Shown here in pieces: positions 1-7,874 of a stretch of 34,234 nt of DNA. The stretch covers positions 1 to 34,234 of the forward strand of contig JAABTL010000028.1 of assembly GCA_011389865.1 (NCBI GenBank). Reading direction: 5' to 3'. Under the pieces are notes generated by a model. The model did not search any database. It saw only the letters and a list, made by a program, of their open reading frames with translations, and was not told the DNA's origin. Numbering within the stretch: position 1 is the stretch's first letter; each line of letters starts with the position of its first letter. Source of the DNA: Trueperaceae bacterium (GTDB lineage Bacteria > Deinococcota > Deinococci > Deinococcales > Trueperaceae). The translations under genes and the position numbers were made by a program.

Positions 1-520
1 CCTTGCCCCGTTGGCCGGGCAGGAACCGGGGCTTCAGCGTCCGCACGCGCTCCACGATCCGCTCCACGGGCCACGCTTCGTCCTGGCCGCCGAGCAGGGC
101 GTCGGCCGAGCGCTTGCCGTCGGGTCCCTTGCCGAAGAAGTAGTCGGTGATGCCCGAGGTGTTGGAGATCAGCTGCCGGACGGTGATCTCGGCCGTCCGG
201 TCGACGCCGCCCGTCACGTGCAACCCACGGATCAGGTCGGCCGGCAGGTAGCGGCCGATCGGGTCGTCCAGGTCGATCCGCCCTTCCTGGCGGAGCCGCA
301 GCACCACGACGGTGACGTACATCTTGGTGACGCTGGCGATGAAGTAGCGCTGATCGGCCTGCAGGTTGTCGGCCGCGCCGCACCACGACAGGCTCCCGTC
401 GCCGCTTTCGACGCACAAGATGGCACCGTGCACGGCGCGGCTGCGGGCCATGCGCGCGACCGCGTCCTCCAGGAGCGGCGGTTCCGGGTAGCGGCGGTCG
501 GGCGTTGCGGCGAGGGCCAT
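1..520 (-). CDS. Serine hydrolase, beta-lactamase/PBP-like (C-terminus beyond window)
   Basis: This is the N-terminal 173 residues of a class C beta-lactamase-like serine hydrolase; the rest lies left of the window. The SxxK motif is SVTK at residues 63-66, in the usual context 'RYFIASVTK'. It is followed by the family's 'LxxEGRIDLDDPIGRYLP' segment and 'ITVRQLISNTSGI' (the LLxHTSG-like block). The YxN and HxG motifs would lie in the missing part. No signal peptide is visible, so the protein is probably cytoplasmic or exported by an unusual route. The ATG at 520 is chosen because AAGGAG lies 7 bases upstream on the minus strand. Members act as esterases, D-aminopeptidases or beta-lactamases, and the substrate cannot be told from this fragment. 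The lipoprotein esterase gene lies upstream on the same strand, 141 bases away. Confidence 0.85.
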   Translation of the reverse strand, partial: MALAATPDRRYPEPPLLEDAVARMARSRAVHGAILCVESGDGSLSWCGAADNLQADQRYFIASVTKMYVTVVVLRLRQEGRIDLDDPIGRYLPADLIRGLHVTGGVDRTAEITVRQLISNTSGITDYFFGKGPDGKRSADALLGGQDEAWPVERIVERVRTLKPRFLPGQRGK

Positions 521-661
521 GGCGTCACTCCTTGCGGCGCACGGTCGGCCCCGAACGGCGCGGTCAGGCACTGCTGCGCCGCGCCAGCCGAGGCTGCAAC
601 CTCAGCCAACACGACGCGCCGGAACCCGCCAAGGGGCGATGCTCCCGGGCGGTGTCGGATC

Positions 662-1609
662 TCAGGGCAGGTGCCGGAAGAACGCGGCGATCGCCGCGGG
701 GGTCGCGACCGGCCAGGCGTGGGTGTCGTACCGGCCGCTCGGCCAGGTCGCGTCGTCGTGCGCGCACCACACGACGGGATCGGGGACGTCGGCGTCTCCG
801 TAGCGCACGCACCCCAGGGTGGCCAAGGCAGGATGGGCGGCGGGGGTGGCCGTGGCGTCCGCCGGGCCGTTGGCCGCCAGGAACGCGTCGCGGGCGCCCT
901 CGCCGGCGCGCATGGGCACCAGCGCGTCCTCCGGGTGGTGGATGAGCAGGGCGGCGGTCCCGCCGATGCACCGCCCGCCCTGCAGCCCGCCGGCGACCGA
1001 CGCCACCGCGCGCACGCGGTCGCCGAGGCGACAGGCGACGTCGTTGGCGAAGTAGGCGCCCAGCGAGTGGCCGACGACGAACACCCGTTCCAGGTCGATG
1101 CAGCGTGTGTGTCCGACGGCGTCGATGATCGCGTCCACCAGCGCGAAGTCCCGAAGGGCGTCGGGCGGGTCGCCCGGGTCGGCCCAAGCGAACGTGCCCG
1201 GGGTTGCCGGCAGCGCCTGCGGGTAGACGATGACCGCCTCGGGCAGGGCCCCATCGAGCCGGAAGTAGCGCCGGGCCCTGGCCGCATCGTTGGTGCGGCC
1301 GTGGAAGGCGATCACCAGGTCGCGCGGCTCAGCAGCCGGCCTAACGGGCGCGTGGCTCAGGACGAGACGCTCCCGGTCGCGCACTTCCACGCGGTCCGGG
1401 ATCGAGGCGACGACCGGGTCGAAGCAGGCTGGCGAGGGACGTGAGCCGACGCGCGTCGCCGCGTCGATCGCGGCGCCGGTGTCCGCCTTGACGCCCGTCG
1501 CGGGCAAGATGGCGATGCGTGGCGCGCATGCGGCGAGCAGCAGGATCAACGCGCCGAGCATGGCGGGCGCGGTGGCCCGGGGTCGTGGGCTTGCGAGGCG
1601 GTCTGGCAC
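662..1609 (-). CDS. Lipoprotein alpha/beta-hydrolase, PHB depolymerase/CE1 esterase-like
   Basis: The protein has 315 residues. An N-terminal hydrophobic stretch ends in a lipobox, LLAAC (Cys28), so it should be lipid-anchored outside the cytoplasmic membrane. The fold is that of the LpqC/polyhydroxybutyrate-depolymerase-like esterases: an 'IAFHGRTND' oxyanion region near 100-107, the nucleophile elbow GHSLG (Ser182), a probable acid Asp228 in 'HPEDALVP', and a probable catalytic His297 in 'DTHAWP'. Six Cys after the lipobox may form disulfides. The substrate is unknown; family members cut polyesters, feruloyl esters or other short acyl esters. The GTG start at 1609 has no SD but has TAACCT six bases upstream, and the Arg-rich residues after it give a normal signal-peptide n-region. 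ATG at 1561 is an alternative start but would leave the signal without positive charge. Confidence 0.85.
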   Translation of the reverse strand: MPDRLASPRPRATAPAMLGALILLLAACAPRIAILPATGVKADTGAAIDAATRVGSRPSPACFDPVVASIPDRVEVRDRERLVLSHAPVRPAAEPRDLVIAFHGRTNDAARARRYFRLDGALPEAVIVYPQALPATPGTFAWADPGDPPDALRDFALVDAIIDAVGHTRCIDLERVFVVGHSLGAYFANDVACRLGDRVRAVASVAGGLQGGRCIGGTAALLIHHPEDALVPMRAGEGARDAFLAANGPADATATPAAHPALATLGCVRYGDADVPDPVVWCAHDDATWPSGRYDTHAWPVATPAAIAAFFRHLP

Positions 1610-1621
1610 GAGGCGAGGTTA
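1610..1621 (-). promoter_or_regulatory. Candidate leaderless -10 element for the lipoprotein esterase
   Basis: On the minus strand TAACCT (1616-1621) ends six bases before the GTG start at 1609, and no SD is present between them. This is the spacing expected when transcription begins at or next to the start codon. No convincing -35 box is seen. Confidence 0.4.
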
Positions 1622-1748
1622 GCGCCGGTCGGCGACGGGCTTCCGTGCGTTTCCTCCGGCCGCGGCGGTGCGCCGCGTCCACGGAGAGCAGGCCGGAGTC
1701 CACGGCCTCGGGCGGCAGCCACGCGGTGCCCCGAAGACCATGTGCCGC

Positions 1749-1754
1749 TACAGT
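1749..1754 (+). promoter_or_regulatory. Candidate -10 element upstream of the nitrilase genes
   Basis: TACAGT lies 17 bases before the ATG of the short leader ORF at 1771. It is followed at once by a GGAGG sequence. The -35 region shows no recognisable TTGACA. Confidence 0.3.
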
Positions 1755-1770
1755 GGAGGCGGAACGAACC

Positions 1771-1818
1771 ATGAGGCGAGGAGGTCGCATGATCCACGCG
1801 AACCGGAGTCCTGCATGA
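1771..1818 (+). CDS. Possible leader peptide coupled to nitrilase
   Basis: This is a 15-codon ORF (MRRGGRMIHANRSPA) with a second in-frame ATG at 1789. Both starts have purine-rich SD sequences upstream: GGAGG near 1755 for the first, and AGGAGG near 1780 with a 4-5 base spacing for the second. Its TGA (1816-1818) overlaps the nitrilase ATG (1815) as ATGA, an arrangement that often gives translational coupling. It could equally be a chance ORF. There is no run of one amino acid that would suggest an attenuator. Confidence 0.3.
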   Translation: MRRGGRMIHANRSPA

Positions 1819-2672
1819 CGCACATCACCGTCGCGCTGGTGCAGACCGACCCCGGACGCGACAAGGTTGCCAACGTCGATCGGGCGCTGGCCCTCGTCGC
1901 CGAGGCGGCCGAGCGCGGCGCCGACGTCGTCGCGCTGCCCGAGACGTTCCATTGCCGTGGGCCCAGCGAGGTCATGCTCGCGAACGCCGAGCCGATCCCC
2001 GGTCCGTTGTCGCGCGCCCTGTCCGACGCGGCCCGGCGGCACCGCGTCCACCTCCTGGCGGGCTCGTTCAACGAGCTCGTGGACGACGCCGAGGACGACC
2101 GCACCTACAGCACGAGCCTGCTCTTCGCTCCCGACGGCGCGCAGCTCGCGCGCTACCGCAAGATCCACCTGTTCGACGTCGTCGTCGAGGGCCGCTTCGC
2201 GGTCCTCGAGTCGCGCCGCAATCGACCGGGTGAGGAGGTCGTGACGGCCGACACCGCCTTCGGGCGCGTCGGGCTGTCGATCTGCTACGACCTGCGCTTC
2301 CCGGAGCTCTACCGCGCGCTCGCCATGGCCGGCGCCCGCGTCCTCTTCGTGCCGTCCAACTTCTCCGAGCGCACCGGCCGCGACCACTGGGAGGTGCTGC
2401 TGCGCGCCCGCGCGATCGAGAACGGCGCGTACGTCGTCGCACCCGCCACGATCGGTGACGCCGGCGGCCAGGGTGGCTTCGCGGCCTACGGCCGCTCGCT
2501 CGTCGTCGATCCCTGGGGCACGGTGGTGGCGTGCGCACCGGACGGCGAGGGCGTCACCCTGGCCGCCCTCGACCTCGCCCGCGTCGATGCCGTGCGCGCC
2601 TCCCTGCCGACGTTGGAGCACGTCCGCCCCGCCGCGTACGCCAACCCAGCCGCGGGAGACCCACCGTCCTGA
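1815..2672 (+). CDS. Carbon-nitrogen hydrolase (nitrilase superfamily), Nit1/NIT2-like amidase
   Basis: This 285-residue enzyme has the complete Glu-Lys-Cys catalytic triad of the superfamily: Glu43 in 'LPETF', Lys116 in 'YRKIHLFD', and Cys157 in 'SICYDLRFPELYR'. 'CYDLRFPELYR' with 'KIHLFD' is typical of the branch holding omega-amidase and deaminated-glutathione amidase. These cytosolic enzymes hydrolyse alpha-keto-acid omega-amides, or repair deaminated glutathione and similar by-products. The exact substrate is not fixed by sequence, and glutathione is not universal in the suspected group. ATG 1815 is chosen because the family's N-terminus (MxxITVALVQ) begins there, with CGGAG about 6 bases upstream. 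An upstream mini-ORF overlaps its start. The nitroreductase gene follows after 145 bases on the same strand. Confidence 0.92.
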   Translation: MTHITVALVQTDPGRDKVANVDRALALVAEAAERGADVVALPETFHCRGPSEVMLANAEPIPGPLSRALSDAARRHRVHLLAGSFNELVDDAEDDRTYSTSLLFAPDGAQLARYRKIHLFDVVVEGRFAVLESRRNRPGEEVVTADTAFGRVGLSICYDLRFPELYRALAMAGARVLFVPSNFSERTGRDHWEVLLRARAIENGAYVVAPATIGDAGGQGGFAAYGRSLVVDPWGTVVACAPDGEGVTLAALDLARVDAVRASLPTLEHVRPAAYANPAAGDPPS

Positions 2673-2817
2673 CGTCGGGCGGGCGCCTCAGCGCTCCGCG
2701 GCCCGTCGGTCGGCGTGCCGCCGGTACGATGTGGATGCCGAAGCCCAAACGCGCCGCTCGTGGGGAGCGTGGCCGCGGGCGTCCCAACCGCCGGGCCTTG
2801 CGGCTGGAGGCCGTGCC

Positions 2818-3372
2818 ATGGAGACCCTCGACGCCATCCGCCTGCGCTGCAGCCTGAAGACCAAGCTGACCGGCCGGGAGGTGCCGCCCGACGTCGTCGA
2901 GGCGATCCTGCGCGAGGCCTGCCTGGCGCCGTCGGCGCGCAACTCGCAGCCGTGGCGCTTCGTGGTCGTGCGTGGGCGCACGGCGATCGACGCGTTGGCC
3001 GACGCGGGGCTGCCGGAGTCGAGCGCGGTGATCCGGCGGGCGCCCGTCCTCGTGGTCGCCTGCGCCCGCCCGGCCGACGGCGTCGTGGTCGGCGGCCTGA
3101 ACTACTGCCTCTACGACGTCGGCTCGGCGGTCCAGAACCTGCTGCTCGCCGCGACCGACCGCGGCCTGGCGACGCACCTGATCGCCAACTTCGACGAGGC
3201 GGCGGTCAAGCGCGTGCTCCACATCCCCGACGACGCCCGGGCGGTGGTCCTCACGCCGCTGGCGTGGCCCGACGCGGCGTCGTACGAGGAGGCGGCGGCC
3301 GAGCGCCTGAGCCAGCGCTCCCGCCTGCCGTTCGAGGAGGTCGTGTTCGAGGGTGCTTGGGGCGGTGCGTGA
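2818..3372 (+). CDS. Nitroreductase-family FMN oxidoreductase
   Basis: The product is a compact 184-residue member of the nitroreductase superfamily. Visible hallmarks are the N-terminal FMN phosphate-binding helix (here RLRCSLK rather than the usual RRSxR), 'APSARNSQPWRF' at 37-48, which contacts FMN and the dimer partner, and the central 'DVGSAVQNLLLAATDRGLATH' helix. The C-terminal 'TPLAWPD...' resembles the ending 'xxxGxPxE' but lacks its Gly. Such enzymes reduce nitro groups, quinones or enones with NAD(P)H. The substrate is unknown. ATG 2818 has GGAGG seven bases upstream. The stop codon overlaps the next gene's GTG by four bases (GTGA), so the two are probably translated together. Confidence 0.9.
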   Translation: METLDAIRLRCSLKTKLTGREVPPDVVEAILREACLAPSARNSQPWRFVVVRGRTAIDALADAGLPESSAVIRRAPVLVVACARPADGVVVGGLNYCLYDVGSAVQNLLLAATDRGLATHLIANFDEAAVKRVLHIPDDARAVVLTPLAWPDAASYEEAAAERLSQRSRLPFEEVVFEGAWGGA

Positions 3373-4391
3373 CACCGATACCCCAGGGTGTCGCGGTCCG
3401 TCCCTTCGCCGACCTGAGCCCCGTCGGCAAGCAGCGCCGCGTGGCGCGGCTCGCGGCCGAGGCGCTGAAGGCGTACGACATGAGGGTGTCCGGCGTGCGC
3501 GTGCACGCCTTCGCCACGAACCTGCTCTACCGCGTGCGGTCCGACACGGGGGACCGCTACATGCTGCGCATGGCATTCCCCGGATGGCGCACCCTTTCCG
3601 ACCTGCAGGCCGAGGCCGCCTGGCTCGAGGCGCTGCAGCGCGACACCGACGTCGGCGCGCCGGCGGTCGTCCGCACCCGCGACGGCGAGGCGGTGCTGGC
3701 GACGCGCGGTCCCGGGGTCCCGGACGTCTGGCACGCGATTCTGATGACCTGGGTCGACGGGCGGCTCCTGGCGCACCACCTCGACGAGGCCAACCTGGCG
3801 CGCCTGGGCGAGCTCTTCGCCCGGCTGCACCTCCACGGCAAGGCCTGGACCCCGCCGGTGGGCTTCAGCAAGCGGCGGTTCGAGGCGTTCCTCTCGCGGG
3901 GGGAGCCGGACGCGCTCTTCGATGGGGGTGCCGTCGAGGGGCTACAGGACGACGACCGCCGAGCGTTCCTGCTTGCGCGCGCATGGGTCGAGCGGGCCTA
4001 CGCGGGCCTCGACCGAGCCGACCTGCGGGTCATCCACTGCGACCTGTGGCACGAGAACGTCAAGCTCGACGGCGGGCGCCTGCGGCCCTTCGACTTCGAG
4101 GACACCGTCTGGGGCTACCGCCTGCACGACCTCGCGATGGGCCTGCTCGACCTGCTGGAGACCGTCGGGCCCGAGCGCTACCCGGACCTCCTGGCGGCCT
4201 GCCGCAGCGGCTACGAGTGGCTGCTGGCGTGGCCCGAGGGCGACCTCGAGGTGCTGCAGATCGGGCGGCTGTTGTGGCAGGCGAACTGGGTCGCGCGCTT
4301 CCAGCGGCCGTCGTTCGGCGCCTTGGGGGCGGCGCACGGGCAGGTGTTCCGGAGGTTCGAGGAGGGCGGCGGGCTGCGGCTGACGGGCTGA
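3369..4391 (+). CDS. Aminoglycoside phosphotransferase (APH)-fold kinase
   Basis: This 340-residue protein-kinase-like phosphotransferase has the catalytic loop HCDLWHEN (His223, Asp225, Asn230), matching HxDxxxxN, and the metal-binding 'FDFED' (Asp242) in place of the DFD/DFG motif. The N-lobe has 'YMLRM' as the likely ATP-anchoring Lys-equivalent strand; an Arg or Met stands where a Lys is common, so that assignment is uncertain. The family phosphorylates antibiotics, homoserine, choline, sugars or protein side chains, and resistance cannot be claimed from the sequence. The GTG start (3369) overlaps the nitroreductase stop. The region just upstream, GGGGCGG, is a weak SD, in line with coupling to the preceding gene. 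No signal peptide or membrane segment is seen. Confidence 0.87.
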   Translation: MTPIPQGVAVRPFADLSPVGKQRRVARLAAEALKAYDMRVSGVRVHAFATNLLYRVRSDTGDRYMLRMAFPGWRTLSDLQAEAAWLEALQRDTDVGAPAVVRTRDGEAVLATRGPGVPDVWHAILMTWVDGRLLAHHLDEANLARLGELFARLHLHGKAWTPPVGFSKRRFEAFLSRGEPDALFDGGAVEGLQDDDRRAFLLARAWVERAYAGLDRADLRVIHCDLWHENVKLDGGRLRPFDFEDTVWGYRLHDLAMGLLDLLETVGPERYPDLLAACRSGYEWLLAWPEGDLEVLQIGRLLWQANWVARFQRPSFGALGAAHGQVFRRFEEGGGLRLTG

Positions 4392-4450
4392 CGCCGTCGA
4401 ACCGATGGTGGGTGGGTGGCGGGGAGCGCTTCCGGGTTGCAGGGGGTGAG

Positions 4451-4834
4451 ATGGCCACCTTGCCGGTGGAGACCGACCTGCTCGAACGGCTGCTGGACCC
4501 GGCCGACCCGGCATTGCGGGTGCGGGTGTTGACCGACCTGCTCGACCGGCCCGACGACGACCCCGAGGTGGTTCGTGCGCGCGAGCGCGTCCCCGAGCAG
4601 CCGTGGATGCGGGCGACGCTGGCGGCGCACCACGGCGACGGCACCTGGGGGCGGAGCTTCTACGCGAAGTACGACGGCACCAGCTGGGTGCTGCTGCACC
4701 TGAGCGAGGTCGGCGTGCCGCGCGATGAGACCGTCGAACGCGGGCTGCAGCGGCTGGCGCTGAAGCGGTTCGGCGCGCTGGCATGGGCCGATGGTGCTGC
4801 AGCGCTTCCTCGGCCCAACGCGACAGCGTCGTAG
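4451..4834 (+). pseudogene. Truncated prenyltransferase/squalene-cyclase-repeat-like protein
   Basis: This 127-codon ORF starts with ATG after an AGGGGGTGAG sequence. Residues 8-105 resemble the N-terminus of a bacterial family of roughly 300 residues with alpha-alpha toroid repeats (often annotated as squalene-cyclase-like, sometimes mislabelled NifH-related). Features are 'LLERLLDPADPALRVRVLTDLLDRPDDDPEV', an aromatic/Gly block 'HHGDGTWGRSFYAKYDGTSW', and 'LLHLSEVGVPRDETVERGLQRL'. The similarity stops near residue 105 and the reading frame runs out 22 codons later, so about two thirds of the usual protein is missing. I therefore call it a broken gene. A functional short protein cannot be excluded because the start region is intact. 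It lies 59 bases after the kinase gene on the same strand. Confidence 0.55.
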
Positions 4835-5125
4835 AGCCGGCGTCGATGAGCGTGACGTTTCGCCGGCATCGGGCCCGGTCGACGAGCCGTGCCCGGCGGC
4901 TCGCGGCGGATGGTGTTTGGACCTGTCGGATGAGCCCTGAGCTGGGCAAGATCAACGGCGATTCGGCGTCTTCGAGCGGCGCGGCCCCGCAATCCACGTT
5001 TTCGATGCGCTCGTTCGCGAACCTGGAGGTAGCCGGGGGGCCAGGTCGGTTCGCACAGGGAGGTGGTCCGAGCCGCCGTCGTCGCGTCGCGTCAGGACGC
5101 CAGCATCTTGACAAGGGAGGAACGC
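4835..5125. other. Gene-poor, less GC-rich stretch after the truncated gene
   Basis: There is no convincing gene in either strand. The segment from about 4780 to 5060 looks less GC-rich than its surroundings, and similarity to the cyclase-like family ends where it begins. It may be a decayed insertion. I recognise no transposase motif or terminal inverted repeats. TTGACA at 5108-5113 lies too close to the next SD to act as a -35 for that gene. Confidence 0.4.
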
Positions 5126-6859
5126 ATGCGATTGGGTTTGAGCTTGTTGGTTCTGTTGGCGGCCGTGGTTGCCAACGCATCTGGCGGGCCAGCCCGGGGC
5201 GCCGAGGTCTTGGCGTCCGCCACGGCGGCGCCGGGGTACGAGATCGTGGAGTTGGTGCGGGGCGCCGCGCTGCACGGCGCGAACGGCATCTACTTCGGCC
5301 CGGACGGGAACCTGTACGTGGCCGCGGTTGCGGGCAATGAGATCGTGGCCTTGGACCCGAGCAACGGCGAGATCGTGGCGCGGTTCGGTCCCGATCAGGG
5401 TGTGCTCTCGCCTGACGACCTCGTCTTCGGCCCGGACGGCTCGATGTACTGGACCGACATCATGGTCGGCGAAGTCGGTCGTCTGGCACCTGACGGGACG
5501 GTGACGAAGCAGTTCGTTGCGCCGGGCGTCAACCCGATCACGTTTGACGAGGAGGGGCGCCTGTTCGTCGCGCTCGACTTCATGGGCGACGGGCTCTTTG
5601 AACTCGACCCCGAGCTGATCGAGCCCCCGCGGCCGATCGTGATGGCCACCGAGGCCGTGCCGTTCCCGCTCGGCTTTCTCAACGGCTTCGACTTCGGCCC
5701 GGACGGGCGCCTCTACGGTCCGCTGTTCGCCGTCGGCATCGTGATCAGCATCGACGTCGACTCATGCACGGCGACCTCCGACCCCTGGAACGACTGCGAT
5801 CTCCAGGTCGTTGCCACGGACTTCGGGGTGCCCGCCGCCGCGAAGTTCGACCCCAGCGGGCGGTTGCACGTGGTCGACCAATCGGGTGAGGTCTTCTGGG
5901 TTGATGCCCTCACGGGGGCGAAGACCCGGATCGCGACCCTGCAGCCTGGGCTGGACAACCTGGCGTTCGACGACAGCGGGAACCTGTTCGTCTCCAGCGC
6001 GGACTTCGGCTGGGTGGCGCAGATCGAGGGCAACGGGCAGGCTCGCTACTTGACGCGCGGCGGCATGATCGTCCCGCAGGGTGTGGCGGTGCTGCCCGGA
6101 CCGGACGGCCGTGAGCGGCTGTTCGTGGCGGACCTGTTCCGGATGTACGAGGTCGACGGCCGCAGCGGACAGGAGCTGGCCATCTACAAGGGGCACTTGG
6201 TTCCCGTGCCAGGGGAGTTGACGCTGACGACCCCATTGACGGTGTCGGTGGACGGCGATCACCTGGTGGTGTCGTCGTGGTTCGGCTCAGCGGTCCAAGT
6301 GTGGGACCCGCATACCGACACCGTGCTCGAGCACTACGACGCGCCCGTTCCGCTGAACGCAATCCGCTTCCGCGACGACCTGGTCGTGGCCGACCCCGTC
6401 CTGGGGGGCATCGTGTGGGCTAGCGACCACAGCGTGGTCCTGCTCGTCGACGGCGAGAAGGTGTTCCTGCCCGCCGGTCTGGCCACCGATGGCGAGCGCC
6501 TGTGGGTCGGTGACTGGGCCACGGGCATCGTGTGGCAGCTGACGTTCGACGGCAGGGAGGTGGTGGCGACCGTGCCCGTCGCCTCCGACCTGGCGCAGCC
6601 CGAGGGCATGGCGCTGGACCTCGACGGCAGCCTGTTGGTGGTTGAGACCGGGGCCCGGCAGCTGTCGCGCGTCGACCTTACGACGGGCGCCGTGAGCGTC
6701 GTCGCCGAGGGTCTCGACGTGGGCGCCCCAGCCCTCGAGGGCCTGCCGCCCACGTGGTTCTTCGACGGCGTGGCGGTGGGCTCGTCGGGCGCGATCTACG
6801 TCAGCGAGAACGGACGCAACGTCCTGACGCGCATCTGGCCGAGGCCGACGACCCACTGA
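5126..6859 (+). CDS. Secreted NHL/SMP-30-like beta-propeller protein
   Basis: The protein has 577 residues. A signal peptide (MRLGLSLLVLLAAVVANASG) predicts export; there is no lipobox. The mature part consists of repeated blade motifs of the NHL/SMP-30 type: 'GIYFGPDGNLYVA', 'LVFGPDGSMYWTD', 'ITFDEEGRLFVA', 'FDFGPDGRLYGP', 'LAFDDSGNLFVSS', 'MALDLDGSLLVVE' and 'VAVGSSGAIYVSE'. It probably forms one or two six-bladed propellers. Such folds include lactonases, gluconolactonases, vgb-type lyases and binding proteins; the catalytic metal ligands of SMP-30 cannot be placed with confidence. One Cys pair (CTATSDPWNDC) may form a disulfide loop. ATG 5126 has a strong SD (GGGAGGA) 5-7 bases upstream. 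The gene stands alone and is followed by a perfect hairpin. Confidence 0.88.
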   Translation: MRLGLSLLVLLAAVVANASGGPARGAEVLASATAAPGYEIVELVRGAALHGANGIYFGPDGNLYVAAVAGNEIVALDPSNGEIVARFGPDQGVLSPDDLVFGPDGSMYWTDIMVGEVGRLAPDGTVTKQFVAPGVNPITFDEEGRLFVALDFMGDGLFELDPELIEPPRPIVMATEAVPFPLGFLNGFDFGPDGRLYGPLFAVGIVISIDVDSCTATSDPWNDCDLQVVATDFGVPAAAKFDPSGRLHVVDQSGEVFWVDALTGAKTRIATLQPGLDNLAFDDSGNLFVSSADFGWVAQIEGNGQARYLTRGGMIVPQGVAVLPGPDGRERLFVADLFRMYEVDGRSGQELAIYKGHLVPVPGELTLTTPLTVSVDGDHLVVSSWFGSAVQVWDPHTDTVLEHYDAPVPLNAIRFRDDLVVADPVLGGIVWASDHSVVLLVDGEKVFLPAGLATDGERLWVGDWATGIVWQLTFDGREVVATVPVASDLAQPEGMALDLDGSLLVVETGARQLSRVDLTTGAVSVVAEGLDVGAPALEGLPPTWFFDGVAVGSSGAIYVSENGRNVLTRIWPRPTTH

Positions 6860-6866
6860 AGACGTC

Positions 6867-6894
6867 GGGGAGCCGGGCGGAAGCCCGGCTCCCC
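6867..6894. terminator. Perfect 12-bp hairpin between convergent genes
   Basis: GGGGAGCCGGGC (6867-6878) pairs exactly with GCCCGGCTCCCC (6883-6894) around a GGAA (GNRA-type) loop. It begins eight bases after the beta-propeller stop codon and faces the convergent lipoprotein gene at 6961. There is no T-tract on either side, so it may act as an mRNA 3'-end stabiliser or a bidirectional, T-less terminator. Confidence 0.7.
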
Positions 6895-6960
6895 ACGGTC
6901 AGCTGGGCGAGGCTGTGTGGATCCTCCGCTTGGTTCCCGAGTCGCCGCCGCTCGCGGCCG

Positions 6961-7563
6961 TCAGCGCCCCAGAGCCTTCCCCGGTGCGTAGATGATGTGG
7001 CCGTCCATCCACTGCCGCATCGGGATCTGGCCCAGGACGACGGCCAACTCGTCCGCGTAGGCCAGTCGCGCATGACACGGGCCCCCACCGGTGGCGCCCG
7101 CGAACCGACCCGTCCCGCCGACGATGGTGTAGTCGGTGAAGAACTCGTACGCCTCAGCCTCGGGGTTGCCGTACCCGGTGTACGTGGTGACGATGCTACT
7201 GCCGTCGGGCGCGGCGAAGGTCATGACGCCGTCGTGCGTTCCGGTCGCAAGCTGCGTGCAGTGATCGTTGGTGAAGGTGATGCGGCCCATGTGGCTGAGG
7301 CGGCCGGGGCCCTCGCTCCGTATCAGGTAGTCGGAGGGCGTCGCACAGCGGCCCCCGAAGGTGAGATCGCCATCGTCTGGCCACACGAACTCGATCACGA
7401 ACCAGTCGTACCAGCCCTTCCAAGGTGTGGCGACTGCGAGGGCCTCGACCTCGGTGTCGACCTCGGCGGTGAGGGCCACGCCGTCGATCTCGCTGACGCT
7501 CTGGCAGGCAGCCAGCATGAGGATCGCGGCCAGCGCGAGCCAGGCGAAACGGATGCGTCCCAT
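6961..7563 (-). CDS. Putative lipoprotein with 'GGTGRFAGATG' barrel-like motif
   Basis: This 200-residue protein starts with a signal peptide ending in LMLAAC (lipobox Cys20). The mature part has a pattern seen in many uncharacterised bacterial secreted proteins: 'SHMGRITFTN', then 'GVMTFAAPDGSSIVTTYTG', then 'TIVGGTGRFAGATGGG'. These suggest a small beta-barrel of the allene-oxide-cyclase/calycin-like type; the function is unknown. Cys residues near 'GGRCATPSDY', 'NDHCTQ' and 'GPCHARLAY' could form disulfides. The ATG at 7563 is chosen because it begins the signal peptide and has GAGG 5 bases upstream. A longer reading frame to 7692 would put the signal sequence internally. It is convergent with the beta-propeller gene across the shared hairpin. 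Confidence 0.8.
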   Translation of the reverse strand: MGRIRFAWLALAAILMLAACQSVSEIDGVALTAEVDTEVEALAVATPWKGWYDWFVIEFVWPDDGDLTFGGRCATPSDYLIRSEGPGRLSHMGRITFTNDHCTQLATGTHDGVMTFAAPDGSSIVTTYTGYGNPEAEAYEFFTDYTIVGGTGRFAGATGGGPCHARLAYADELAVVLGQIPMRQWMDGHIIYAPGKALGR

Positions 7564-7874
7564 GGGGTCCTCGATTTCTCCCGGCAACCCTGCGTGGTGT
7601 CTGACCGGATCGGCCCGACGGAGTCCACCTCCTCCGGGGCGAACCCCATCGACCCGCGTCGGTCCCGCGGCCGGGTGTCGCCCTCTCCCCATGCTCGGTC
7701 CCGGGCGTATCGAGAACGTGGAGGCACCCTTGAAGCGCTGGGTCCGGCGGCGCGGCTCGCGGCCGCATGGCGCCAGGCTGCCGCGGAGTCATCGCGCGAT
7801 CGCTGCCAGGGTGCGCCTTGTGCGCCCCTGTAGGGCAGCGCGGCAGTCGTACGGCCGCTGGAACCGTGGGGCCC
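7564..7874. other. Intergenic region, no gene recognised
   Basis: These 311 bases separate the end of the sugar-transport operon from the lipoprotein gene, both on the minus strand. They should contain the operon's 3' end and the lipoprotein promoter. A weak imperfect stem (GCGC-tg-CCC / GGG-GCGC, near 7820-7840) is the only fold I notice. I see no RNA gene. Confidence 0.5.

Noticed and set aside
3369-4391. Antibiotic resistance kinase
   Set aside because: Only the general APH fold motifs are seen. The same fold serves homoserine, choline, sugar and protein kinases, and the neighbours do not suggest resistance.
4835-5060. Possible transposon remnant
   Set aside because: Composition is suggestive, but neither strand shows a transposase motif, terminal inverted repeats or target-site duplication that I can recognise.
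7820-7840. Terminator for the sugar-transport operon
   Set aside because: The stem is short, has a bulge and is not followed by a T-tract on the minus strand.
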